DNA of 37,765 nt from an uncultured Agathobaculum sp. GTDB lineage: Bacteria > Bacillota > Clostridia > Oscillospirales > Butyricicoccaceae. This document shows, one piece after another, positions 23,261 through 32,345 of the stretch (its first letter is position 1; every line of letters begins with the position of its first letter). Made by a program: the position numbers and the translations under genes. The stretch spans positions 1-37,765 of the forward strand of contig NZ_CALWJK010000002.1 of NCBI RefSeq assembly GCF_944380975.1, in the 5' to 3' direction. The notes beneath the pieces are model-generated. The model did not search any database. It was not told the origin of the DNA and saw only the letters and a program-made list of their open reading frames with translations.

Positions 23261-26200
23261 TCAGCTTTGCAACGTTTCACTATTATCGTTTCGTAAAATT
23301 CGGCAAAAATCCTCCAGTTCAAGCGGCTTATAGAAATAAAATCCCTGCATGTAGTCGCATTCAGTTTGCCGGACGATTTGAAGCTCCTCTTGGGTTTCCA
23401 CCCCTTCCACGCATACCTTCTTTCCGAAGCGGTGGCAAGCGTAGATGATACTCATCATAAAGTTCAGCTTTTCCGGAGAAGAGGTGAGTTCACACACCAA
23501 GGTTCGGTCCAGCTTGATTAAGTCGGCAGGGTATTGCAGCAGCATATGCAAGCTGGAGTATGCCGTGCCGAAATCGTCCAGAACAAAGGAAATACCGACT
23601 TTGTCACATTGTTCGATGAAGTGCTCCAGATAATCGGGCATTTCGTCAAAGTGCGTCTCTGTCAACTCGATCATCAGATTGCGTCCAGGGATGCCGTAGA
23701 GCAGCATCGAATTTTGGATACAGTCGAAAAAGGATGGATCGAGAATTTGCAGATAGCTGACATTGAAAGCGATTTTGAGATTGGGGGCGCGGAGAATAAG
23801 CTCCTGACTGGCCTGCATGATTTGCGTGACCAGCCATTTCCCAACCGGGACGATCAGGCCAACCTGCTCAAGGATGGGAATAAACTTGGATGGCGGAATA
23901 TCATGATCGTGATACTGCCACCGGAGCAGGATTTCACAGCCGAAAATCTCATTGGTGTCTGTTTTGATCTGTGGCTGGAAGTTGATTCGGAAGCCTTGGA
24001 AGCCATGATTGACGCTGTAATTGAGCGCCATGCTGATGTCGGTTTGTTCTCGGTAACCCTTGGAGAGATAGTTGGAAAACTCGACACAATCCGTGGAAGG
24101 TGATTTCTTGGCGTTTTGTGTGGCAAACAGGACGTTGTCGATCAGCTCTTGCGGGGCTGTACCATCCTGCGGCGCATGCAGTATGCCCATGGAACATGGA
24201 TACATAATGTGAATTCCGTTGCGGCGGTAGACATCGAGAACAATTTGACGAATGGTATCCGACAGTACACGGGCATCATAATCGAGTTGCGTGAGCACCA
24301 GAAAATGTACGCCGTCCAGACGGAAGAACTGAAATTGCTCGCCCAGTTCCATTTCCATGCGGTTGGCAATTTCACGGAGCATGGCATCGCCAGTTTTTCG
24401 ACCCAAAGACAGGTTGATATCAGAAAAATGTCTCAGATGGAAGCACAAGAGCAGAATTTTGGATTGACGGCGGCAGAGTGTTTCCAGATCTTTGAGCGCA
24501 CAAGAGAGGTTTAAAAGTCCGGTGACGGGATCTACCTCGGATTCATTGTTAAGGCTGATCATACTGCCGGAGAAAAACAGCGGTAAGTTCTTTTGCTCGT
24601 CCCAAGTCAGGATTCCGCGGCAATGCACCCAGACCAGTTGACCGGTTTTGTCAAAGATACGGTAGCGGATGCTGTGTGTGGTACGCTTTTCGCGGAACAT
24701 GGCCTGCGAATCCTTGATATGAAGCTGTCGATCCGGTTCATAGATACGTTGCTCCAAGAGACCGATAAAATCATAAACCAGATTACTGTCAAAATTGAAG
24801 GTGTCCCGCAGATTGTCGGAGATATAGTAGATGTTGCGCTGCACATCGCCGCAATACAGGTAAAATGGCGCTTCCGGCATGGCGATGGAATGGAAAAAGG
24901 TTTCGGCGTCAAAGTAATAATGTTGCAGGAATGCCTGAAACGCGGTAGCTTTAGAGGACTCAAAATGCGGCTCGTGTGCCTGCTGATTTTCGTAATAGGC
25001 AAGTTTGTCGCGATACATACTGTCATCAGCCAAGGTAATAAGCTGAGAAAAATTGTCCTCGTGTGAATCCGACCAGGTGCTGCCGATGGATAAAGCGCAG
25101 TTTTCTTCCGCAACGCGGGTACGGAGCTTTGCGATTTGATCCTCCAAAACCTTTTGGGAGATGTCCTGACAGACCACCAAAAATTCATCTCCGCCAATTC
25201 GATAGACATTTCTGGGAGAAAACAGATCGGTCAAAATATGAGAGGCTTGCAAAATCAAACGGTCGCCGTTATTGTGCCCCAAGTTATCATTGATCCGTTT
25301 CAGACCAATCAAATCACAGTAAATTAAGCCAATTGTATGCCTTTTCTCATATTTTTCTCCAGTGATGTACCGGTTGAGTGCATGCCGATTGAGTAATTGC
25401 GTCATGGAATCATGGTAGCTCAGTTCTTCCAGATGTACCATCAAATCCCGGCGGAGCAGGATGGAGCCCATGAAATGAGACAGCACTTTGATGGTGCCCG
25501 AAATATTGCGCAGGTGCTTGACGGCAGGGTTATCCAGCCGCAAAAGCCCGATAATACGGCCTTTGGAAAGCACAGGGGACAGCATAAGCGCATGGATATT
25601 CGAAAAATCCGATTGGGTTGAGAACTTGGAAGGTGTGGGCAAACGAGGATCGTGCTCACTGAAGATCAAAACCTCATTGCGATATAGGCTTTGCAGATGC
25701 TGAGGGTGCTCGATTTGAAGCGAGAGATTTAAGGGTACTTCGGATGACGTGGGTGCCCAGCGATATGTGCTGAGAAATTCACCATTGTCCATCCGTTCAT
25801 AGAGGAAAACATTTTCGCATCCCAACTGCGTGCCAATATATTGCAGCATGAGTTCGAGCGATACAGAAGGGTCGGAAGCGGAATGCGTAGCCATCAGACA
25901 CTTGTTGATAAAAAAGTTAGGGCTGAGTGCACAATTATTGGCATCCTCATCATTCGTATTATTCTCATTATCTTCTGCATCAATGACCGTATCATCCGGT
26001 ATGGCAATTTCGACCCGGTATTTTCGTCCCTCAAACTTGACGATATAATCCTTCAAATGAAAGGTTTTGTTTACAACGGGGTTATGGTAATCCCATTCGT
26101 AGAACTGATCGTCAATGAGCTGCGTATTAGTACAGAAGGGGCAAGGCATCGGAAAATTTTGAAGAACGGCATAGCATTTTTTGTTTTGGTAGTCCTCCGG

Positions 26201-26320
26201 ACTGGCGATTTGAAACGATTCCCGGGCTTTTGCATTCATATATATCAATTCATACGTGTTCATATCTGCGACATAAACACCGGCATAGAAGTTCTCTAAA
26301 AATTCCCAGACAGCCTTCAC
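23261..26320 (-). CDS. Multidomain c-di-GMP enzyme: PAS-GAF-GGDEF-PAS-GGDEF(degenerate)-EAL
   Basis: A 1019-residue soluble protein. Order: a PAS-like sensor (1-110) with CX10CX2C at 49-63 (MPCPFC), a GAF domain (about 145-290), GGDEF 1 with intact GGDEF (376-380), a second PAS (about 480-590), GGDEF 2 with the motif changed to DGVHF (669-673), and an EAL domain from about 770. The EAL motif reads EIL (796-798), keeping the catalytic Glu; ELTET, DDFGTAYSSL and EGVET are present, so phosphodiesterase activity is likely, with a possible cyclase in GGDEF 1. GTG 26320 has AAGGAG at 8 bases. A sigma-D promoter lies upstream and a PilZ gene downstream. Confidence 0.93.
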   Translation of the reverse strand: MKAVWEFLENFYAGVYVADMNTYELIYMNAKARESFQIASPEDYQNKKCYAVLQNFPMPCPFCTNTQLIDDQFYEWDYHNPVVNKTFHLKDYIVKFEGRKYRVEIAIPDDTVIDAEDNENNTNDEDANNCALSPNFFINKCLMATHSASDPSVSLELMLQYIGTQLGCENVFLYERMDNGEFLSTYRWAPTSSEVPLNLSLQIEHPQHLQSLYRNEVLIFSEHDPRLPTPSKFSTQSDFSNIHALMLSPVLSKGRIIGLLRLDNPAVKHLRNISGTIKVLSHFMGSILLRRDLMVHLEELSYHDSMTQLLNRHALNRYITGEKYEKRHTIGLIYCDLIGLKRINDNLGHNNGDRLILQASHILTDLFSPRNVYRIGGDEFLVVCQDISQKVLEDQIAKLRTRVAEENCALSIGSTWSDSHEDNFSQLITLADDSMYRDKLAYYENQQAHEPHFESSKATAFQAFLQHYYFDAETFFHSIAMPEAPFYLYCGDVQRNIYYISDNLRDTFNFDSNLVYDFIGLLEQRIYEPDRQLHIKDSQAMFREKRTTHSIRYRIFDKTGQLVWVHCRGILTWDEQKNLPLFFSGSMISLNNESEVDPVTGLLNLSCALKDLETLCRRQSKILLLCFHLRHFSDINLSLGRKTGDAMLREIANRMEMELGEQFQFFRLDGVHFLVLTQLDYDARVLSDTIRQIVLDVYRRNGIHIMYPCSMGILHAPQDGTAPQELIDNVLFATQNAKKSPSTDCVEFSNYLSKGYREQTDISMALNYSVNHGFQGFRINFQPQIKTDTNEIFGCEILLRWQYHDHDIPPSKFIPILEQVGLIVPVGKWLVTQIMQASQELILRAPNLKIAFNVSYLQILDPSFFDCIQNSMLLYGIPGRNLMIELTETHFDEMPDYLEHFIEQCDKVGISFVLDDFGTAYSSLHMLLQYPADLIKLDRTLVCELTSSPEKLNFMMSIIYACHRFGKKVCVEGVETQEELQIVRQTECDYMQGFYFYKPLELEDFCRILRNDNSETLQS

Positions 26321-26381
26321 GTTGCATTCTCCTTCCAGGAAGATTTTTATCTGTTAAAACTCTATTAACAGTATACATTAT

Positions 26382-26409
26382 ATATCGGCAGGATTAAAGT
26401 AAAATTAAA
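26382..26409 (-). promoter_or_regulatory. SigD (flagellar sigma-28) promoter of the GGDEF-EAL gene
   Basis: On the minus strand TTAA, 15 bases, then GCCGATAT (26389-26382), matching TAAA-N15-GCCGATAA. It ties the c-di-GMP enzyme and the PilZ gene to the motility regulon. Confidence 0.7.
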
Positions 26410-26427
26410 GGTGACAGGGAAAAGTGC

Positions 26428-26459
26428 AAAAAAAGAAGCCCCGATGGGCTTCTTTTTTT
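26428..26459 (-). terminator. Terminator of the SLH surface-protein operon
   Basis: A 14-bp stem (AAAAAAAGAAGCCC / GGGCTTCTTTTTTT) with loop CGAT, U-rich on both strands, lies 9 bases past the SLH gene stop. Confidence 0.92.
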
Positions 26460-26467
26460 GTGTGAGT

Positions 26468-29400
26468 TTACTGTGTGATGATTTCCGAGGTCATACCGTC
26501 ATAATCCTTGCCAGGGGCACTAATGACAAATTTCCAAAGGTCATTGCCATCCTCTGTTGTTTCTTTTTCCAGGCGCAAACTGATCGGAGCAAGCTCGCTG
26601 CCATATCCCTGCTCGGTGACAAAATAGGGATATACCATATCCTGCTCATCAGACTCTGTGTTATGGGGGATTATGCTGAGAGTACCGCCTTCCGGGAATT
26701 GTGAAACATTGATGTAGAGCATTCTAGAGACATATTTCTGCACAGTCGCCGTGCCAGCACCGGTAACCGCATCCGTGGTCCAAGCCTTATAAGGCGTTTG
26801 AGTGTTAGACTGAATGTACTTCAGATACAAATCTTTGTCAAATTGAATGGTGACCTGACCGGTAAATGCACCAGCGGTCGTTGTTCTGCCAGTGGTACTG
26901 ATGTTACTGATTTTTGGTCCGGAAGTATCAACCAATCGGATATTGCCAACTGCACGGAATACCGGATCGCCGCCCTGTGTGTTTCTTGCTGCAACAACCA
27001 AGACATAGGAGTTGTTTGGCAGCAGTTTGGACGGATCAATAAAATTACTGATGGTTTGACCGGGGGAGTTGGTTACATTTTCAACAAGCTCACTGCCGGA
27101 CTGTGCCAAATCGAAGCCGCTGCCCTGACCGAGAATGGTCTCCCAGAGCGCTATCTTATCCGCAGAGTCCAGACTGTCGATCGTTGTGTCCTTCATTGCT
27201 TCAAGGTAGGTTTTATTGCTACTGGGGATTTTGGTGTTGAGGATGGGCGGATAGCCACCGTCGCCTTCACCATAGAGGAACCAATAGGTGTTTGCGGAAA
27301 TGGTACCGGTTGTGTTGGATTTGACCGTATAATAAGCATCGTTACTGTTGTTGGCCTTAGCATCCAGCAGTGGTGCTTCTACATCGGTGGTAGAGAACTT
27401 GTAGCACAGGACATTAGAGGGCAGTGCATAGGAACCCTTCAGTACAAAATAGATATAGTAGTTGGAATTGGCATTTAGATCTTCAATCTGGATCGTGGAC
27501 GTACCAGCGCCGGAATATGATACCTTGCCAGTGCGATACCCAATATCGCTGGTAAATTGATTCGGGTTCATAATCTGGCTGGCATTTGGGCTGGTGATAT
27601 TCATGCTACGTGGACCAGACAGGAGATAGGTGTTAGCATCAGAATCGTCTATTTGCCCTAGGTTGATGATAAAGTCGTCAATTTCTTCAGGTTTGCCACC
27701 CAAATTTGCGTTTTCATCATCCCAAGGATTTTGGGGATTGTTGTATTGTGGGTCAACAATTGTGTTCTGCTTATCTCTTGGTGGTAAGTTGGTTTCCGGA
27801 GCCACAACATAATAGACATCACCTGCGCGGTCCAGCTGGTATTTCACTGTTGTGAGCGAGTCGCCCGGCGAAACGCGAGGATAGCCTTCGTTGAAATTCG
27901 GTGCACTTTGGTTGGTACGAACGATCTCAATGCTGAAATCCGAAGGATTGCCGATAGAGGATACGGTCTTATCGGTAATTACACGCTGTTGCCAGTTGCT
28001 CTCGTTAATGCCGCTTTGCGCCAGATTATCTAGGTTACTTGCGGAACCAGCTACGCAGAACAGATACAGATGGACGGTTGCGTTCCATTTGTCCGCTTGG
28101 GTGATTTCATTGATAGAGGTCAATTTAATCGCGTAATCATAGCCTTCGCTCGGCATTTCTTTCAAGCGTGGATATGAATCGGGTTCTATAATTTTCGCAA
28201 TATCCTTGTTATAACTTACACCGGACCACTTTTCTGTCGGTGGATTGACAATAGAGATATCTTCGTTTGTAGGAATTTGTTGCCATTTGGCGGTATTGTC
28301 TTCCGTGTGTGGTCTTAGATACAGATTGAAAGAAATTGTCGTATCCGATGCGATGATGACATCGTAGCGGGTATTCTCAGCTGCATTGGCAGTGCTGTTG
28401 GCATAGGGGATCATGGAGAACGTGGTATCCACTGCAACAGAGACACCATCTGCAGAGCCGTCGTCTACTGTAATGTTGACGGTCTCGAGTTCGTTGAAGT
28501 CCACCTGTGCGTCCATGATGCGGAATTCCTGAGACTTAGTATCACGACCCATATTGTTATTGGAAGAGTCGGTAATAAAGTTGAGAACAAACTGATACCG
28601 CGTGCCGCTGAGCAGGTTGAGCGCAGCATTATGGAACGTAACTTCGGTCTGACCGTTCTCGTTGAGCGAAATCGTCATGTTTTCTTTGCCGGTACCGCCG
28701 GTCTCATCGCCCAAGGTGAGTTTAACCGCCTTGTTCGGGTCAGTGATATCCAGATTGTTCAGAGTAAACATGCTGCGGATTATTTCCGCCCAAGTAACGG
28801 TTTTACCATCCTTGCTGCCGGCAACATCAAACGTGTCTTTGTCAGATTCGTACATCTCAACGAGAGACAGCTTGGTTTGCGTGCTGTAGATATCCTCGCT
28901 GAATACCAGCGTGATATCAGTGTCTGCGAGTGGAATCCCTTCCTCATTGGCTTCTGAGAAACGTAATTCTACAAGTTCCGGTGCCTTGGTATCAAGTGTC
29001 TTGGCGTTTTCGAGCACTTTGATCGCAGACAGGTTACCGGAGTTGTCCTCGGCAACAAAATAGATGTCATACGCGGTTTCCGCTTCCAGACCACTCATAT
29101 TGAACGAGGTGGCAGCGTTTGCCTTGGCTGAGAAGGAGCCGCTCTTGAGTGCATACATGCCGCCTTTAATTTGGAGCTTTTTGTCCAATTCCTTGGCTTC
29201 GTCATCGGTCAGTGCGGCATTTTCTACCGGATAGTCTGCACCGTGCTTGACGATTGCCCAGTATACCTTACCATCCTCATTGATGGCGGCCTCGCCGGTC
29301 AGCGCCGTCTTGTCGATCTTGCTGATGCGCGGATAGTTGTTCAGGAATTCCGGCGGAGTGCGGTCAGCGGTGGTGATCGAAACCTTCGTGACAGCTGACT

Positions 29401-31387
29401 CGTTGATGCCGTCAGTCAGGTAGAAGAATGCATCGTAGTCCGTCAACTCTGCAAGTGCGTTCTTGGCGGTTTCGATGATATTGCCCATGCGGACGCTGTC
29501 TTCCTCGCTGCGGATCATTTTGCGGCTGCCGGAATCAATCGCACCGCTGAGAGAACCGTCCTTGAAGTCGTTTGCAGTCGGAGCAGGCATGCCCTTCTTG
29601 TAGATCGCCCAGTAGAGGGTGCAGGTCTTGGTGGTTGCTACATCAAAGTCGACGTAAGTATCTTCGATGGTGGTCGCTTTCGGATAGCCGGAAGCAAAAG
29701 CGGGTTTGCTGTTGTCGGGCGTGGTGAAATAAACGCTCTTGACAACGCTCTGATCATCGCGGCTGTCAACCAACACAGCCGACAGGACATAAGAAGTGTC
29801 AATCTTCAAGCTGGTGATTTTCTGGGAAAGTACTTCGTTTGCATCCTTGACAGCAAGATTGCCGTTCTTGACAATATTGGCGCCATAGGTTGGCGGCTTG
29901 ATCAGATCGCTGGCAGCCATCGGGCCATCGCCGCTCAGACGGACTGCCCAATAGATCGTGCCGGGCTTATTGGTTTCAAAAGAGGTTTCAGCCTGTGTCG
30001 GCGCAATATCATCCATACGCGGATAGCCGCTCAAAATACGGGGATAGTCGGAGATCTGATCGGCCAGCGTGCTGTCCATCGTCATGCCGTTGATATCGGC
30101 GGTGATGCCGGGACGGATGTTGATATCATCCGGCAGCATTTCCACCTTGCAGCCCGGTGCATTGACGTTCAGAGTACCGATGTCGCCCTTGCCGGTCACA
30201 GTTGTTCCGGTATCCAGATTCAGTTCTTCGACTACCGCGCCCTGTGCAATCGATACAGTCGAACCGACTGCATTCTCATCGACGGTCATCTTTTCCACCG
30301 TACCGCTGCCGACGTTGATTTCAGAATCCGGCGCTACGGTGACAACTTCGTGGATATTGCCGGCAAGATCAAGCCGTGTGCCGTCTTCGCCGTCAACCTC
30401 AATATACTGGAAGCCGTGCCGTCCGGTGGATTTGCCTTCCAGATAGGTATCCGTGCGGACATACACCTTGTCGATATCGGTATCACCAACAGAACGGATG
30501 GTAACATACTGGTTGGATGGGCTGTCTACGATCATCTCCGGGGCGGTGCAGTTTTTCAGGATGATACTGCAATCGCCCTTGTTGCTTTCGCCGGCACCGC
30601 TGGCGATGATTTTACCGTATACCGTTACATTGTTGAGCGTGACATATCCGAGTCCAACGCCGCCCGTGATATACAGGTCGCCGGTCACGGTCATGTTCTC
30701 CAGCGTGACACCAGAGGTGGAAACCATCAGGTTGCCTGCAACGCTGGTCGAGTATGTGCCGGGCTCTTGAATCGGCGTGCCGATGACGCGGACCAGCATG
30801 ATGGCAACTTCGCCGCGAGTGATATTGTCCAGCGGACGGAATTTGCCGTCCGGGTCACCGCGCAGAATGCCTTCCTCCGCGGCCGCTTTGATATAGCCGC
30901 GGCTCCAGCTGCTGGCAAGACGGCTGTCCGTGAAGGACAGATCCTCGCCGGAGAGGGGCTGCAGCATCAGGTTGCGGCACAGCATGGTCGCGGCTTCCTC
31001 GCGCGTCAACGTTGCGTTGGGGGAAGCGGTCGATTTCGAGGTGCCCTGAAAATATCCGGCGGTATAGGCCGCGCTGATATCGTCATAATACCAGTCGTGG
31101 ATATTAACGTCCCGGAATGGCTGCGCACCGGTTTTGGTATAGCCGAAGGTGCGATTGAGCATGGTGACAAATTCTGCGCGTGTGATAGAGCGATCCGGCT
31201 CCAGATTACCGAATTGGTCGCCGCGCATGATGTCCCACGACACCAGCCGATCCAGATAGTAGTTGGATTCCGCCGCCTGTGCGGTCGGGGTGAACACCGG
31301 TATCATGCCCAGCAGCATGCATAGGCAGAGAATAAACGCGCATGCGCGTTTCCGGATGGAAGAAGTAGTTTTTTTGAAGTGTATCAT
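26468..31387 (-). CDS. Giant SLH-domain cell-surface protein with repeated Ig/FN3-like domains
   Basis: A 1639-residue exported protein. A signal peptide (1-39, cut near AQA) is followed by three SLH repeats (about 40-205), a turn-rich beta-solenoid-like region (210-425; for example MTVTGDLYITGG and GDIGTLNVNAPG) and then a series of beta-sandwich modules. Four of these open with a GYPR/NYPR motif and contain YWAI or YWAV near 30 residues later. A bacterial Ig-like module with TDITLVFSEDIYS lies after the third. No catalytic motif is seen, so an adhesin or S-layer-associated fibre is the best guess. It is last in an operon behind ylqG-like, ylqH-like and PilZ genes, 38 bases after the latter, which is unusual company for a surface protein. 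Confidence 0.88.
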   Translation of the reverse strand: MIHFKKTTSSIRKRACAFILCLCMLLGMIPVFTPTAQAAESNYYLDRLVSWDIMRGDQFGNLEPDRSITRAEFVTMLNRTFGYTKTGAQPFRDVNIHDWYYDDISAAYTAGYFQGTSKSTASPNATLTREEAATMLCRNLMLQPLSGEDLSFTDSRLASSWSRGYIKAAAEEGILRGDPDGKFRPLDNITRGEVAIMLVRVIGTPIQEPGTYSTSVAGNLMVSTSGVTLENMTVTGDLYITGGVGLGYVTLNNVTVYGKIIASGAGESNKGDCSIILKNCTAPEMIVDSPSNQYVTIRSVGDTDIDKVYVRTDTYLEGKSTGRHGFQYIEVDGEDGTRLDLAGNIHEVVTVAPDSEINVGSGTVEKMTVDENAVGSTVSIAQGAVVEELNLDTGTTVTGKGDIGTLNVNAPGCKVEMLPDDINIRPGITADINGMTMDSTLADQISDYPRILSGYPRMDDIAPTQAETSFETNKPGTIYWAVRLSGDGPMAASDLIKPPTYGANIVKNGNLAVKDANEVLSQKITSLKIDTSYVLSAVLVDSRDDQSVVKSVYFTTPDNSKPAFASGYPKATTIEDTYVDFDVATTKTCTLYWAIYKKGMPAPTANDFKDGSLSGAIDSGSRKMIRSEEDSVRMGNIIETAKNALAELTDYDAFFYLTDGINESAVTKVSITTADRTPPEFLNNYPRISKIDKTALTGEAAINEDGKVYWAIVKHGADYPVENAALTDDEAKELDKKLQIKGGMYALKSGSFSAKANAATSFNMSGLEAETAYDIYFVAEDNSGNLSAIKVLENAKTLDTKAPELVELRFSEANEEGIPLADTDITLVFSEDIYSTQTKLSLVEMYESDKDTFDVAGSKDGKTVTWAEIIRSMFTLNNLDITDPNKAVKLTLGDETGGTGKENMTISLNENGQTEVTFHNAALNLLSGTRYQFVLNFITDSSNNNMGRDTKSQEFRIMDAQVDFNELETVNITVDDGSADGVSVAVDTTFSMIPYANSTANAAENTRYDVIIASDTTISFNLYLRPHTEDNTAKWQQIPTNEDISIVNPPTEKWSGVSYNKDIAKIIEPDSYPRLKEMPSEGYDYAIKLTSINEITQADKWNATVHLYLFCVAGSASNLDNLAQSGINESNWQQRVITDKTVSSIGNPSDFSIEIVRTNQSAPNFNEGYPRVSPGDSLTTVKYQLDRAGDVYYVVAPETNLPPRDKQNTIVDPQYNNPQNPWDDENANLGGKPEEIDDFIINLGQIDDSDANTYLLSGPRSMNITSPNASQIMNPNQFTSDIGYRTGKVSYSGAGTSTIQIEDLNANSNYYIYFVLKGSYALPSNVLCYKFSTTDVEAPLLDAKANNSNDAYYTVKSNTTGTISANTYWFLYGEGDGGYPPILNTKIPSSNKTYLEAMKDTTIDSLDSADKIALWETILGQGSGFDLAQSGSELVENVTNSPGQTISNFIDPSKLLPNNSYVLVVAARNTQGGDPVFRAVGNIRLVDTSGPKISNISTTGRTTTAGAFTGQVTIQFDKDLYLKYIQSNTQTPYKAWTTDAVTGAGTATVQKYVSRMLYINVSQFPEGGTLSIIPHNTESDEQDMVYPYFVTEQGYGSELAPISLRLEKETTEDGNDLWKFVISAPGKDYDGMTSEIITQ

Positions 31388-31425
31388 ATGTTTTACAACA
31401 CCTTTTCTTTTGGATTCGCAATCGC

Positions 31426-32016
31426 CTACGCAGAGTGATGATGCAGGTCGTATTCAAAAATACTTTCCTGGATCATTGCTTCTTCCTGCGGCAAAATGTC
31501 CATGAATTGGCCGGCGTATAAGTTCTTTTCTTTTGAAATCGTGCGGATGATCTCTAAACGGACGATGATCGGCGGCTCAGTGCAAGGCAGGGGAATATCG
31601 TATTTCGCCCCATCCTTCAGCGAGGAAACGCAATAGAATGCCATGCCGCCGCAGCTGATATCCTTGCTGATGATCGGAAGACGGGCAGAATGTCCATGCA
31701 TCGGATAGAGATAAGTACGGAATGGCATCTGGATGCGCAGTTGCCTGCGGAGTCGTGAATCAATCCGCTCCTCAGCGATGAAATCCAGCTTGTCGCCTCG
31801 AATCTGCTGCACTCGGCCGCGCCATGCCATAAACTCGGTGGAATTGACGCTCATTACATTAAATGTGGTGAGTTTTTGCAAATCACAGTTTGGGGCATAG
31901 GTCAGGAGGAAGGTCTTAGTCTGGCCTTGCTGTCCAAGCAAAACGGCGCTGGCTAGCGTTTGGTGGTTATCATCCAGAAAAACAAATTTTTCTTCTGGAA
32001 TTCCTTTTCGACTCAT
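31426..32016 (-). CDS. PilZ-domain protein in the SLH operon
   Basis: A 196-residue protein. The C-terminal PilZ domain shows RRQLR (90-94, RxxxR) and DISCGG (119-124), so it should bind c-di-GMP. The N-terminal 85 residues are a YcgR-N-like barrel. Its ATG overlaps the stop of the FlhB-like gene (ATGA), so the two are coupled. It sits between type-III-export-like genes and the giant surface protein, and may relay c-di-GMP levels to motility or to display of that protein. Confidence 0.88.
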   Translation of the reverse strand: MSRKGIPEEKFVFLDDNHQTLASAVLLGQQGQTKTFLLTYAPNCDLQKLTTFNVMSVNSTEFMAWRGRVQQIRGDKLDFIAEERIDSRLRRQLRIQMPFRTYLYPMHGHSARLPIISKDISCGGMAFYCVSSLKDGAKYDIPLPCTEPPIIVRLEIIRTISKEKNLYAGQFMDILPQEEAMIQESIFEYDLHHHSA

Positions 32017-32345
32017 TCTTCAGTTGCCTCCTTTTTATCTGGTGCGGTTTCCTTGGAAGCCGGAACACGCGGCTTTTGCGGGTTGTTGGGATCAAAATGC
32101 AGGAAATATACATAAACATCCACGATGAACCGATATAATGATTCCGGGATTTCCTGTCCGAGCTGCAGCTGGGACAGCATGGTGGCCAGTGAGGTATCCT
32201 CATAAATCGGAACGCCGTTTTCCGAAGCAACCTCGACGATCTTTTCGGCAAGATAGCCCATGCCGGAGGCGACCACAACCGGTGCCGGTGCGCCGTTTTC
32301 ATATTGCAGGGCTACCGCTTTGCGGCGGCTATCATATTGCGACAT
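32013..32345 (-). CDS. FlhB C-terminal-domain-like protein (YlqH-type)
   Basis: A 110-residue protein matching the cytoplasmic tail of the flagellar export switch FlhB (EscU/YscU/HrcU family): AVALQYENGAPAPVVVASG, LAEKIVEVASENGVPIYED and LATMLSQLQLGQEIPESLY. It has no membrane part, and the self-cleaving NPTH site of FlhB is absent, as in Bacillus YlqH. The role of these stand-alone tails is not known; interference with or support of the export gate is possible. ATG 32345 is chosen over an upstream in-frame TTG because AAGGAAGG is well placed. It overlaps the ylqG-like gene by 14 bases. Confidence 0.88.
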   Translation of the reverse strand: MSQYDSRRKAVALQYENGAPAPVVVASGMGYLAEKIVEVASENGVPIYEDTSLATMLSQLQLGQEIPESLYRFIVDVYVYFLHFDPNNPQKPRVPASKETAPDKKEATEE

